A stretch of DNA of 64,000 bases from Sphingomonadaceae bacterium (GTDB taxonomy: Bacteria; Pseudomonadota; Alphaproteobacteria; Sphingomonadales; Sphingomonadaceae), in the NCBI GenBank assembly GCA_024236195.1, contig JACKKZ010000003.1, positions 62,001 to 126,000 on the forward strand, in the 5' to 3' direction. Within the stretch, counting starts at the first letter, position 1. Each line of letters begins with the position of its first letter. A program made the position numbers and the translations under genes. Of this stretch, positions 24,867 through 33,595 are shown in pieces. A model generated the notes under the pieces. That model worked only from the letters and a program-made list of their open reading frames with translations, searched no databases and was not told the origin of the DNA.

Positions 24867-25772
24867 ATGCGCATTATCTTCATGGGAACGCCCGAATTCG
24901 CGGTGCCAACGCTCACCGCGCTGGCGGAGGCAGGGCACGATGTCGTTGCCGCTTACAGCCAGCCGCCGCGCCCGGCAGGCCGGGGCAAGAAGCTCCAGCC
25001 CAGCCCGGTGCAGCGCGAGGCAGAGCGGCTGGGCGTGGAAGTGCGTTATCCCGTCTCGCTGAAGGGGGAAGAGGAACAGGCTGCTTTCGCCGCGCTGGGG
25101 GCCGATGTGGCGGTGGTTGCTGCCTATGGGCTGATCCTGCCACAAGCCATCCTCGACGCGCCCAAACATGGCTGCCTCAATGTCCATGGCTCGATCCTGC
25201 CGCGCTGGCGCGGGGCAGCCCCGATCCACCGCGCGATCATGGCGGGCGATATGGTAACCGGGATCACCATCATGCAGATGGAGGCCGGGCTGGATACCGG
25301 GCCGATGCTGGCGACCATCCGGACTCCGATCAATGACAAGACCACCGGCGAACTCACTGAAGAGCTTGCGGAATTAGGCGCAAACCTGATGGTCGAGACA
25401 CTGCGTGAACTGGACAAACATGTGCCGGTTGCGCAGGACGATTCCGCAGCGACCTATGCTGCGAAGATCGACAAGGCGGAGGCGCGGATTGACTGGTCTC
25501 AGCCAGCAGAAATGCTGGAACGGCAAGTGCGCGCATTGGCTCCCTTCCCCGGTGCGTGGTTCGAGCTGGAGGGGGAGCGGATAAAGCTCCTGAAGGCTGC
25601 GGTGAGCGATGATAGCGGCGCGGCCGGCACGGTACTGGATGACCAGCTCACCATCGCATGCGGATCAGGTGCACTGCACCCGCTTCGCATCCAGCGGGCC
25701 GGGAAACCAGCGATGGATGTCGATGCGTTCCTTCGGGGCAAAGCTGTCCCTGTTGGCACGGTGCTGGGGTGA
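24867..25772 (+). CDS. fmt: Methionyl-tRNA formyltransferase
   Basis: Fmt (301 aa) formylates initiator Met-tRNA using 10-formyl-THF. The N-terminal Rossmann domain starts RIIFMGTPEFAVPTL. The catalytic segment CLNVHGSILPRWRGAAPIHR (about 105-124) holds the Asn-x-His pair, and the conserved Asp lies in the GLDTGPML loop. The C-terminal OB-like domain (about 205-301) binds the tRNA. The gene pairs functionally with def, 1.4 kb away on the other strand. A repeat element separates it from truA. Confidence 0.97.
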   Translation: MRIIFMGTPEFAVPTLTALAEAGHDVVAAYSQPPRPAGRGKKLQPSPVQREAERLGVEVRYPVSLKGEEEQAAFAALGADVAVVAAYGLILPQAILDAPKHGCLNVHGSILPRWRGAAPIHRAIMAGDMVTGITIMQMEAGLDTGPMLATIRTPINDKTTGELTEELAELGANLMVETLRELDKHVPVAQDDSAATYAAKIDKAEARIDWSQPAEMLERQVRALAPFPGAWFELEGERIKLLKAAVSDDSGAAGTVLDDQLTIACGSGALHPLRIQRAGKPAMDVDAFLRGKAVPVGTVLG

Positions 25773-25826
25773 CGTCAGTGCGTGGCCTTCGACGAGCTCA
25801 GGCTGAGCGGCGTTTCTATTTACCAA

Positions 25827-25904
25827 CGTCCTCCCAGCGAAAGCTGGGATCGGTTTCGGTGTTGCGCCAAACGGGCAACGATCCCAGCTTTCGCTGGGAG
25901 GACG
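25827..25904. repeat. Inverted-repeat element with 25-bp perfect arms
   Basis: Arms 25827-25851 and 25880-25904 are perfect reverse complements around a 28-base loop. Each arm also contains its own small hairpin (CCAGC-GAAA-GCTGG). It lies between fmt and truA, ending 10 bases before the truA start, and has the look of a sphingomonad REP-type or BIME-like element. The preceding bases (TTCGACGAGCTCAGGCTGAG) resemble another dispersed sphingomonad sequence. Confidence 0.8.
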
Positions 25905-25914
25905 GGTATCGCTG

Positions 25915-26667
25915 ATGACCCGCTTCGCCCTCACAATCGAGTTCGACGGCAGCCCCTTCATGGGACTGCAACGCCAGCCGCATGGGCCGAGTGTGCAGCA
26001 ATCCGTGGAGGAAGCGGCTGCGCGGGTTACTGGGGAAATGGTCACGCTCCATTCCGCCGGGCGCACCGATACAGGCGTGCATGCTTTGGGGATGCGCAGC
26101 CATGTGGATATCGAGAAAGCCATCGCACCGTTTCGCCTGATGGAAGCATTGAACGCCCATTTGCGGCCCGATCCCATCGCGGTGATTGGGTGCGAGATTG
26201 TGCCTGATGACTGGCATGCGCGCTTTTCCTGCATCGGGCGGCGTTACCGCTACCGCATCGCCAACCGCCGCGCGCCGCTGACGCTTGACCGGGGCCGCGC
26301 GTGGCAGGTGCCGCAGGAGCTGGACCATGAAGCCATGCACCAAGCGGCGCAGGCGCTGGTGGGGCTGCATGATTTCACCACCTTTCGTTCCGCCCATTGC
26401 CAGGCGGCCAGCCCGGTCAAGACGCTCGACCAGCTGGATGTCCGGCGCGAGGGCGAGGAAGTGATCGCCGAAGTTGCCGCGCGCAGTTTCCTGCATCACC
26501 AGGTCCGTTCCATGGTCGGCTGCCTCGCGTTGGTCGGCATGGGCCGCTGGCGGGTGGAACAGGTTGGCGAAGCACTGGAATCACGCGACCGGCAGGCTTT
26601 GGGCTTGAATGCCCCGCCCGATGGGCTCTACTTCGTCAAAGCCATCTATCCTGAGGAGAGTGAATAA
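25915..26667 (+). CDS. truA: tRNA pseudouridine(38-40) synthase
   Basis: TruA (250 aa) makes pseudouridine at positions 38-40 of tRNA. The catalytic aspartate is Asp52 in SAGRTDTGVHALG. The conserved FSCIGRRYRYRI and FLHHQVRSMVGCL segments are present. The start codon is 11 bases after the inverted-repeat element, leaving almost no room for a promoter, so it is probably read through from fmt, with the repeat in the mRNA. The stop overlaps the next ATG (TAATG). Confidence 0.97.
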   Translation: MTRFALTIEFDGSPFMGLQRQPHGPSVQQSVEEAAARVTGEMVTLHSAGRTDTGVHALGMRSHVDIEKAIAPFRLMEALNAHLRPDPIAVIGCEIVPDDWHARFSCIGRRYRYRIANRRAPLTLDRGRAWQVPQELDHEAMHQAAQALVGLHDFTTFRSAHCQAASPVKTLDQLDVRREGEEVIAEVAARSFLHHQVRSMVGCLALVGMGRWRVEQVGEALESRDRQALGLNAPPDGLYFVKAIYPEESE

Positions 26668-27767
26668 TGCCGACAGAAGCCAAGCGAATTACCTCGACGC
26701 TCTCCGCAGACGGGAAGCTGACCGTTCAGGTTGAAGACTTTACCCTCCCCGATCCCAAGGGAACACAAATCGTGGTGGCTATCGAAGCGGCGCCGATCAA
26801 CCCCAGCGACCTGGGCCTGCTACTGGGTCCGGCGGATTTGGACGCGGCCACCTATTCGCCCGGCAAGCTGGTCGCGCCCATGCCGGCAGCCGCAATGAAA
26901 GCGTTCAAAGGCCGGATCGGCGATGTCTGCCCGGTCGGCAATGAAGGTGCGGGCACCGTGGTTGCTGCTGGTCCTGACGCGCAGCATTTGATGGGCAAGA
27001 AAGTTACCATCGTTCCCGGCAGCGCCTTTGCGACCCATGCGATTGGCGATGCCAGCATGGCAATTCAATGGCCTGACGATGTGAATATCGCCAATGCCAG
27101 CGCCGCTTTTGTCAACCCGATGACGGCACTGGGCTTTGTCGAAACGGCGCGGATGGAAGGGCATAAGGCGATCATCCATGCGGCGGCGGCGTCCAATCTC
27201 GGGCAGATGCTCAACAAGATTTGCCAGGCTGACGGAATGGGGCTGGTCAATATCGTCCGGCGCGAGAAACAGGCCCGCCTTCTCAAGGATTTGGGCGCGG
27301 AACATGTGGTCAATTCCAGTGACGACGACTTCATGAAACAGCTGGTCGGCGCGATTGATGCGACCGGGGCAATGCTGGGATTTGACCCGACTGGTGGCGG
27401 CACGATGGCCAACACCATGCTGACCGCGATGGAGGCAGTTTGCGCCAAGAATGAGGCCTATAGCCGCTATGGGTCAATGACCCCCAAGAAAGTCTATGTC
27501 TATGGTATCCTTGACCTTTCACCGCGCGTCATGACGCATAGTTACGGCTTTAGCTGGACCCTTTCGGGCTGGCTGCTAACCCCCTTCCTGATGCAGGCGG
27601 GTGCGGAAGTGGTCGGGCGGATGCGGCAGCGGGTGATTGACGAGATCGACACCACTTTTGCGAGCCATTTCAAGCAGGAAATCACGCTGGAAGAGATGCT
27701 GCAGGAAGATATCGCCAATGCATACAACGCCAAGGCGACGGGCGAGAAATACCTCGTCACGCCCTGA
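26667..27767 (+). CDS. Zinc-independent MDR-family oxidoreductase (quinone-oxidoreductase-like)
   Basis: This 366-residue medium-chain dehydrogenase/reductase has a GroES-like N-terminal domain (about 20-130, with EAAPINPSDLGLLLG and GNEGAGTVVAAG) and a nucleotide-binding domain (about 150-310). The structural and catalytic zinc cysteines of alcohol dehydrogenases are absent, as in quinone oxidoreductases. The usual glycine-rich loop is unusual here (HAAAASNLGQML). NADPH as cofactor is probable, and the substrate is unknown. It is translationally coupled to truA (TAATG). Its stop is directly followed by the convergent asparaginase stop, with no base between them. Confidence 0.83.
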   Translation: MPTEAKRITSTLSADGKLTVQVEDFTLPDPKGTQIVVAIEAAPINPSDLGLLLGPADLDAATYSPGKLVAPMPAAAMKAFKGRIGDVCPVGNEGAGTVVAAGPDAQHLMGKKVTIVPGSAFATHAIGDASMAIQWPDDVNIANASAAFVNPMTALGFVETARMEGHKAIIHAAAASNLGQMLNKICQADGMGLVNIVRREKQARLLKDLGAEHVVNSSDDDFMKQLVGAIDATGAMLGFDPTGGGTMANTMLTAMEAVCAKNEAYSRYGSMTPKKVYVYGILDLSPRVMTHSYGFSWTLSGWLLTPFLMQAGAEVVGRMRQRVIDEIDTTFASHFKQEITLEEMLQEDIANAYNAKATGEKYLVTP

Positions 27768-28754
27768 TCAGCGGCGATCAAACTCGCTCTGCATGCGGGC
27801 GGGGTCAGTGATCCCGCTCGCCAGCATTAGCTGCAAAAGGATGCGCGATTTCTGCGGGTTATAGCTGCGCGAAGCGACAAATCCGACACTGTCGTCATCA
27901 ACTTCGACATTGCGGTCGACCGATCCCTCGTCCACGCGGCTGGCGCGGACCACGGGCACGCCTGCCTGGACCACACGGGAAAGCGCGGATAACAAAGGTT
28001 TGGGCGCATTGCCCTGCCCCATCCCGGCCAGCACCAGCCCCTTCGCGCCGAGCGAAATCAGCGCATCGACAATGTCGGATTCGACATCGGCAGCAGCATA
28101 GACGATCTCGACCCGCGGCAGGCACTCCGGCCAGGCGAAGCGCGCAGGCGATCTGATCCGCGCCGGTGGAGCAAACCAGTCCAGCGTGGTTGGCGTCACC
28201 AGCCCCAACGGCCCGCGCGGATAGCCTTTGAAAGCATCCACATTCGCGGTCGCCCATTTGCGTGCATCACTGGCGGCGAGGATACTGTCGCCCATCACCA
28301 GCATCACCCCGCGCCCATGGGCACCGGGGTCCGACGCAACCCGCACCGCATTGGCGAAATTGCGCAACCCGTCACTGCCCACCGCATCGGCGGGGCGCAT
28401 CGCACCCACCAAGACCACTGGCTTGCCCGCTGCGAGCGTCAAATCGAGCAGGAAGGCAGTTTCCTCCGCTGTATCCGTGCCATGGGTCACGATCACACCA
28501 TCCACATCCGGATCGGCACAAGCTTCGGCAATATGGCTATGCAGAATATCCCACTCGGCCCAGCCAATATCCTGCGAGCCGATCTGCGCGATATCCACCC
28601 CGTCCAGCCGCGCCGCGATCCCCAGCGTTTTTGCCCCCGCGAGCATGTCTGCGATTGCGACCTGCCCCGCACGATAGCCGCGCGTGATGGCAGAGCCTGC
28701 GCTGCCGGCAATGGTGCCCCCGGTGGCGAGGATGCGAATGTGGGGTGTGGTCAT
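27768..28754 (-). CDS. L-asparaginase
   Basis: This 328-residue type I/II asparaginase-fold enzyme hydrolyses L-asparagine to aspartate and ammonia. The first active threonine is Thr14 in ATGGTIAG, and the second site is VTHGTDTAEET (about 89-99). ARPADAVGSDGLRN-like sequence follows as in the family. No signal peptide is present, so this is a cytoplasmic form. Low- or high-affinity class cannot be assigned with confidence. It stands alone on the minus strand, with its promoter next to a large inverted repeat. Confidence 0.93.
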   Translation of the reverse strand: MTTPHIRILATGGTIAGSAGSAITRGYRAGQVAIADMLAGAKTLGIAARLDGVDIAQIGSQDIGWAEWDILHSHIAEACADPDVDGVIVTHGTDTAEETAFLLDLTLAAGKPVVLVGAMRPADAVGSDGLRNFANAVRVASDPGAHGRGVMLVMGDSILAASDARKWATANVDAFKGYPRGPLGLVTPTTLDWFAPPARIRSPARFAWPECLPRVEIVYAAADVESDIVDALISLGAKGLVLAGMGQGNAPKPLLSALSRVVQAGVPVVRASRVDEGSVDRNVEVDDDSVGFVASRSYNPQKSRILLQLMLASGITDPARMQSEFDRR

Positions 28755-28794
28755 GCGGGGATGTGTAGTCCATTTCCTGAACGAGCAACAAGAA

Positions 28795-28930
28795 GCCCCT
28801 CCTCTTTAGGGGAGGGGTTGGGGTGGGGGCTGTCGGGTCGCTTGGTGCCAGCCTTACGCCCCACCCCACTGCGACTAGGCGTTGCTTCGCACCGCCAAGT
28901 CTCGTTGCCTCTCCCCTAAAGAGGAGGGGC
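28795..28930. repeat. Large inverted-repeat element (arms about 22 bp)
   Basis: The outer arms are GCCCCTCCTCTTTAGGGGAG (28795-28814) and its near-perfect complement at 28909-28930. Each arm also self-pairs (CCCCT..AGGGG). Inside, CTA-GGCG...CGCC-AAG (about 28874-28898) has the same CTA-stem-AAG frame as the four repeats at 43-54 kb, so it is probably a distant relative. It lies between the asparaginase and the cecR-like operon. Confidence 0.75.
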
Positions 28931-29015
28931 TTTGGGCGCTGTCTCTTTAATCCCACCCCTTCGCCCCGGCAAGCTGGTTGAATTCGATGCGATCACTCAA
29001 GCCCTCTTGCATTCG

Positions 29016-29029
29016 TTCGTTCGAACGAA
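29016..29029. promoter_or_regulatory. Palindromic operator before the cecR-ybh operon
   Basis: TTCGTTCGAACGAA is a perfect 14-base palindrome, 90 bases ahead of the regulator's GTG, in the only non-coding space before the operon. Its length and symmetry suit a TetR-type dimer, so autoregulation of the operon is likely. Confidence 0.6.
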
Positions 29030-29119
29030 TAGACAGCCAGCCGACTCACATGCCTACCGAAAGCCCGCGCTATCACCCCCTCCCCCGCCTCCAATGACGC
29101 CACCCCCCCGGTCGATCCG

Positions 29120-29755
29120 GTGCGCCAGCGCATTCTTGAGGCAGCGGTGAAGCAATTCGCCGAATATGGATTTGAAGGAACCAGCACCCGCGCCATCGCC
29201 AATGCGGCTGGCGCGGCGATGTCCTCCATCACTTACCAGTTTGGAGGCAAGGAAGGGCTTTATCTTGCCGCGGCTGATCATATTGGCGAGCAGATCAGCA
29301 CGATCCAGCTTCCGGGCATCACCGCTTTGCGCAAGGCAGTGGATGATGGCACGCTGCCCCCCACCGATGCGATTATCACCATGCTCGGCGGGATGGCCGA
29401 CATGATGCTGGATGAGCGTTCGGAAAGCTGGGCCGCCTTCATTATCCGTGAGCAGCAAAAGCCCGGCGAAGCCTTTGACAGGCTGTTCGCCTGTTTCATG
29501 CAGCCCATGTCGGAAGCGATGGTCGAGCTTGTCGGCATGGTCCGCACCGATCTTTCCGGGCGCAAATTGCGCGCCGTGGCCACAGGCTTGATCGGGCAGG
29601 TGATCGCCTTGCGCGCCGCCCGCGCTGCCATGATGCGCATTCTCGATATTACCACGATGGGCGACGAAGAACGCGCCACGATCCGCGAGGCAATCCAGGC
29701 GAATGCCCGCGCAACACTGGAATCAGGACCCCAAGGGCGAAAGGGTAAGGTATGA
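29120..29755 (+). CDS. TetR-family regulator, CecR-like, start uncertain
   Basis: This is a TetR/AcrR repressor (211 aa from the GTG used here). The DNA-binding helix-turn-helix is about 3-50 (QFAEYGFEGTSTRAIANAAG, then SSITYQFGGKEGLYL). The C-terminal ligand domain resembles CecR/YbiH (DUF1956 type). In E. coli CecR controls the ybhGFSR exporter, and the same four genes follow here. GTG 29120 begins right at helix 1, has no ribosome-binding site and is a few residues short. The frame is open back to 29033 but holds no start codon. ATG 29094 would give MTPPPPVDPVRQRI if the C7 run at 29103-29109 had one more base. The stop overlaps the next ATG. Confidence 0.8.
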   Translation: MRQRILEAAVKQFAEYGFEGTSTRAIANAAGAAMSSITYQFGGKEGLYLAAADHIGEQISTIQLPGITALRKAVDDGTLPPTDAIITMLGGMADMMLDERSESWAAFIIREQQKPGEAFDRLFACFMQPMSEAMVELVGMVRTDLSGRKLRAVATGLIGQVIALRAARAAMMRILDITTMGDEERATIREAIQANARATLESGPQGRKGKV

Positions 29756-30753
29756 ACAAGCGCAAGCTGATCCCCGTGCTGCTGGTGCTGGCGCTCGCCG
29801 CTGGCGGCGCATGGTATTCCGGCCTGTTCGGCAAGGGCGATGCCGGGGAGCTGTCGCTCTATGGCAATGTCGATGTCCGCGAGGTTGACCTGTCCTTCCG
29901 CTCAGGCGGGGAGATTGCCTCTATCGCTGTTGATGAAGGCGACCGGGTGAAGCAGGGCGATGTGCTGGCAGAGCTGACCACGACCCAGCTGGGCAACCGG
30001 CTGGCCGAGGTCGATGCGCAGATCGCGGTCAATGAAGCCAACCTTGCCCGCCTGCGCAATGGCAGCCGCCCGCAGGAAATTGCGCAGGCCCGCGCCCGCG
30101 TTTCCGCCGCTCAGGCCGATGTCACCCGCGCCCGCGCCGAATATAACCGCCGCCAACCGCTGGTTGAGAGCGGCGCGATCAGCCGCACTCTGTGGGACCA
30201 GACGGTCGCCCAGCTGCGCGCTGCCGAAGCAGGTCTTGCCGAAGCAAGCCAGGCGCTCAGCCTCGCCCAGCAGGGGCCGCGCAGCGAGGATATCGCCGCT
30301 GCCCGCGCGCAGCTCGGCGCCGCACAGGCAATGCGCAATTCGGTGAAGACCGATATCAACGACACCCGCCTCACCGCTTCCACCGACGGCGTGGTGATGA
30401 CCCGCGCGGTGGAACCCGGCGCAGTCGTCCAGCCTACGCAGACCGTGCTCACCCTCGCCATTGACCGCCCCATGCGGGTACGCGCCTATATTGGCGAGCC
30501 TGACCTCTGGCGCATTTCCCCCGGCATGGCGGTGGAAGTCAGCGCCGATGGCAATCCCAAGACTTACAAGGGCACCATCGGTTCGATTTCCCCCCGCGCG
30601 GAATTCACCCCGCGATCGGTGCAGACGGAAAGCCTGCGCGCTGACCTCGTCTATTCGCTGCGGGTGATCGTCAGCGATCCGGATGACGCGCTGCGGCAGG
30701 GCCAGCCGGTCACCATCCGCGTTCCAGGCGCCCGCACCAGCCGCGAAGACTGA
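29752..30753 (+). CDS. ybhG: YbhG-like membrane fusion protein (HlyD family)
   Basis: This is the periplasmic adaptor (333 aa) of the export system. It has an N-terminal membrane anchor (LIPVLLVLALAAGGAWYSGL), a first half-lipoyl motif (GNVDVREVDLSFRSGGEI; VDEGDRVKQGDVLAEL), an alpha-helical hairpin (about 85-205, with repeated A/Q/R heptads) and a second half-lipoyl motif (TDGVVMTRAVEPGAVVQ), then beta-barrel and membrane-proximal domains. It would bridge the ABC permeases and the outer-membrane channel encoded at the end of the operon. It is translationally coupled to the regulator gene (ATGA). Confidence 0.93.
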   Translation: MNKRKLIPVLLVLALAAGGAWYSGLFGKGDAGELSLYGNVDVREVDLSFRSGGEIASIAVDEGDRVKQGDVLAELTTTQLGNRLAEVDAQIAVNEANLARLRNGSRPQEIAQARARVSAAQADVTRARAEYNRRQPLVESGAISRTLWDQTVAQLRAAEAGLAEASQALSLAQQGPRSEDIAAARAQLGAAQAMRNSVKTDINDTRLTASTDGVVMTRAVEPGAVVQPTQTVLTLAIDRPMRVRAYIGEPDLWRISPGMAVEVSADGNPKTYKGTIGSISPRAEFTPRSVQTESLRADLVYSLRVIVSDPDDALRQGQPVTIRVPGARTSRED

Positions 30754-30758
30754 CAAGC

Positions 30759-32471
30759 GTGAGTGACACCACCACCCCTGTCGCCAGCGCAACTGGCGTT
30801 ATCAAGCGTTTCGGCGATGTGCTGGCGCTGGACGGGGTGGATATTGCTATATTGCCGGGTCAGGTCACCGGGCTGGTGGGGCCGGATGCAGCGGGCAAAA
30901 CCACGCTGATCCGCATCCTCGCCGGGTTGATGAGCGCGGAGAGTGGCGAGTTGTCAGTAATGGGCGGCGCGCCGGGTGATGACCTTGAACAACTCGGCTA
31001 CATGCCGCAGCGCTTCGGCCTCTATGAGGACCTCTCAGTCATCCAGAACCTGACGCTCTATGCCGAATTACGCGGGCTACCGGCGTCAGAACGACAAGAG
31101 ACCTTTGACCGGCTGCTCGCCTTCACCGACCTCGCCCGCTTCACCGATCGCCCCGCAGGCAAGCTGTCGGGCGGGATGAAGCAGAAGCTGGGCCTTGCCT
31201 GCGCATTGGTGCGCACCCCTCGCCTGCTGCTGCTGGATGAACCCGGTGTGGGTGTCGATCCGATCAGCCGCCGCGAACTGTGGGCCATGGTGCAGGAGCT
31301 GACCGGCGAAGGCATTGGTGTATTATGGTCCACCGCCTATCTCGATGAAGCGGAGAAATGCGACAGCGTCTTCCTGCTGAATGACGGGAAACTGCTGTGG
31401 CATGGCCCGCCAGCGGATTTGACAAGCCGGATGGATGGGCGCGTCTTTGCCGCCCGTTCCGAAGGGGACCGGCGCAAGCTGCTCACCACCCTGCTCCAGC
31501 GCGAGGATGTACTGGATGCCACCATCCAGGGCAGCACAATCCGGGTGCTGGCCAAGGAGGGCAAACCGGAAGCGCAAGGCGCAACACTCGCCCCTGTCCC
31601 GCCCCGGCTGGAAGATGGTTTCATGGAAGTGCTGGGCGGCGGACCGGATGGGCACAGTGCGCTGGCCGAGAGCTATCGCAGCTTCCCGCTTGACGGCCAG
31701 CCCGCCATCGAAGCGCGCAGCCTGACCAAACGCTATGGCGAATTCACCGCCGCGCATGACATTAGCTTTATTGCAAAGCCGGGGCAGATCTTCGGCCTGC
31801 TCGGCCCCAATGGCGCGGGCAAGAGCACGACTTTCAAGATGCTTTGCGGGCTCGCTACGCCCAGCGCAGGCGATTGCGCGGTGGCCGGGCACAATCTCAA
31901 ACATTCCGGCCCTGCCGCGCGTCAGTCGCTTGGTTACATGGCGCAGAAATTTTCGCTCTATGGCGACCTCAGCGTCCAGCAGAACCTCGATTTCTTTGCT
32001 GGCGCCTATGGCTTGCGCGGACGTGATGCGCGTGAAGCCATCGGCAAGGCAGTGGAAATTTTCGAACTGGGTGAGCGGCTGAAGGTAAATGCGGGGCAAT
32101 TACCGCTGGGCTTCAAGCAACGCCTCGCGCTCGCCTGCGCGGTGCTGCATGAGCCGCCCGTGCTGTTCCTTGACGAGCCGACCAGCGGCGTAGACCCGGT
32201 CATGCGCCGCGAATTCTGGGTCCACATCAACGGGCTGGTCGCGCGCGGGGTGACCGTGCTGGTGACAACGCACTTCATGGAAGAGGCGGAATATTGCGAC
32301 GATATCCTGCTGATCTACCGCTCCGAGCAGATCGCCACCGGATCGCCCGATGATCTCAAACGGCAGGCAGCGCAGCTGACCGGGCTGGACGATCCGACGA
32401 TGGAGGACGCCTTCATCGCACTGATCGAAGCCTCTGAAGTGGATACGCTGAATCCGAGGCAGGCCGCATGA
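30759..32471 (+). CDS. ybhF: YbhF-like ABC transporter ATPase, two fused nucleotide-binding domains
   Basis: This 570-residue ATPase has two ABC domains in tandem. Domain 1 (about 10-235) shows Walker A GPDAAGKTT, signature LSGGMKQKLGLA and Walker B LLLLDEPGVGVDP. Domain 2 (about 315-545) shows Walker A GPNGAGKST, a signature changed to LPLGFKQRLALA, and Walker B VLFLDEPTSGVDP. The LPLGF variant lacks the usual LSGG serine, a feature I associate with YbhF-type proteins. The start is GTG 30759, six bases after ybhG. The gene ends in an ATGA overlap with the first permease. It energises export through the YbhS/YbhR pair. Confidence 0.94.
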   Translation: MSDTTTPVASATGVIKRFGDVLALDGVDIAILPGQVTGLVGPDAAGKTTLIRILAGLMSAESGELSVMGGAPGDDLEQLGYMPQRFGLYEDLSVIQNLTLYAELRGLPASERQETFDRLLAFTDLARFTDRPAGKLSGGMKQKLGLACALVRTPRLLLLDEPGVGVDPISRRELWAMVQELTGEGIGVLWSTAYLDEAEKCDSVFLLNDGKLLWHGPPADLTSRMDGRVFAARSEGDRRKLLTTLLQREDVLDATIQGSTIRVLAKEGKPEAQGATLAPVPPRLEDGFMEVLGGGPDGHSALAESYRSFPLDGQPAIEARSLTKRYGEFTAAHDISFIAKPGQIFGLLGPNGAGKSTTFKMLCGLATPSAGDCAVAGHNLKHSGPAARQSLGYMAQKFSLYGDLSVQQNLDFFAGAYGLRGRDAREAIGKAVEIFELGERLKVNAGQLPLGFKQRLALACAVLHEPPVLFLDEPTSGVDPVMRREFWVHINGLVARGVTVLVTTHFMEEAEYCDDILLIYRSEQIATGSPDDLKRQAAQLTGLDDPTMEDAFIALIEASEVDTLNPRQAA

Positions 32472-33595
32472 AGCACGAGCTGACCCGCTTCAACGCGCGC
32501 CGTATGGCTGCGCTGATCCGCAAGGAAAGCGTACAGATCATGCGCGATCCTTCCACCCTGCTGATCGCCTTTGTCCTGCCGATCCTGCTGCTGTTTATCT
32601 TTGGCTTCGGGATTTCGCTGGATGCCAACACCATCCGCGTCGGTCTGGTGGTGCAGGATAGCGGCCCGCAGGCTGCATCGCTCGCCAATGCCTATCGCAA
32701 CAGCCCCTATCTGGAAGTGGTGGAAGCGCCCGCTGTTGCACCGATCAAGGCGCGGGTGGTGGCCGACGATTTGCGCGCGATGATCGTCATCCCGCCCGAT
32801 TTCAGCCGGGCGATGGACCGGGGCCGCCCGGTACCGGTGCAGGTCGCGACGGACGGCTCTCAGCCCAATACGGCCAACTTCGCTGCCGCCTATGCCGAAG
32901 GCATCTATGGCAGCTGGGCCGAGCAACAAGGCATTGCCCCGCCCGGCGCACAAGCCAGCCTCAATACCCGCTTCTGGTACAACCCGGAGCTGAAGAGCCG
33001 CTTCTTCCTCGTCCCCGGCTCCATCGCCATTGTGATGACCATGATCGGCACACTGCTGACCGCGCTGGTGGTGGCGCGCGAGTGGGAGCGCGGCACGCTG
33101 GAGGCGATGATGGCCACCCCGATTGGCATGGGGGAGTTCATCGCCAGCAAGCTGATCCCCTATTTCCTGCTCGGTATCGGCTCGATGGCTTTGTGTACCG
33201 TGCTGGGGATTATCGTGTTTGGTGTGCCGCTGCGCGGGTCAGTCTTCGCGCTGCTGGCGATTTCCTCCGCCTTCCTGCTGCCGGCACTAGGGCTGGGGCT
33301 ATTCATATCGGCAGCGACCAAAAACCAGTTTGTTGCCGCGCAAATGGCGCTGCTCTCCGGCTTCCTGCCCAGCTTCCTGCTCTCCGGCTTCATCTTCGAG
33401 ATCAGTTCCATGCCCGCGCCGATCCAGGCGGTGACCTATATCGTCCCGGCCCGTTACCTGATCCCCTCCTTGCAGACCGTATTTGTGACCGGCGATGTGT
33501 GGGGCCTGTTCCTGCCCAATATCGGCATGATGTTGCTGTTCGGCGCGATCTTCTTCCTGCTCGCCTTCCGCGCGACAAAGCGGAGCCTCGACTGA
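32468..33595 (+). CDS. ybhS: YbhS-like ABC-2 type permease
   Basis: This 375-residue permease of the ABC-2 family has a first helix about 30-50 (STLLIAFVLPILLLFIFGFG), a periplasmic domain of about 120 residues, and five further helices (about 180-370). The conserved region REWERGTLEAMMATPI (about 198-213) precedes the membrane core. It forms a heterodimer with the next gene's product. It overlaps both neighbours by 4 bases or fewer. Confidence 0.93.
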   Translation: MKHELTRFNARRMAALIRKESVQIMRDPSTLLIAFVLPILLLFIFGFGISLDANTIRVGLVVQDSGPQAASLANAYRNSPYLEVVEAPAVAPIKARVVADDLRAMIVIPPDFSRAMDRGRPVPVQVATDGSQPNTANFAAAYAEGIYGSWAEQQGIAPPGAQASLNTRFWYNPELKSRFFLVPGSIAIVMTMIGTLLTALVVAREWERGTLEAMMATPIGMGEFIASKLIPYFLLGIGSMALCTVLGIIVFGVPLRGSVFALLAISSAFLLPALGLGLFISAATKNQFVAAQMALLSGFLPSFLLSGFIFEISSMPAPIQAVTYIVPARYLIPSLQTVFVTGDVWGLFLPNIGMMLLFGAIFFLLAFRATKRSLD

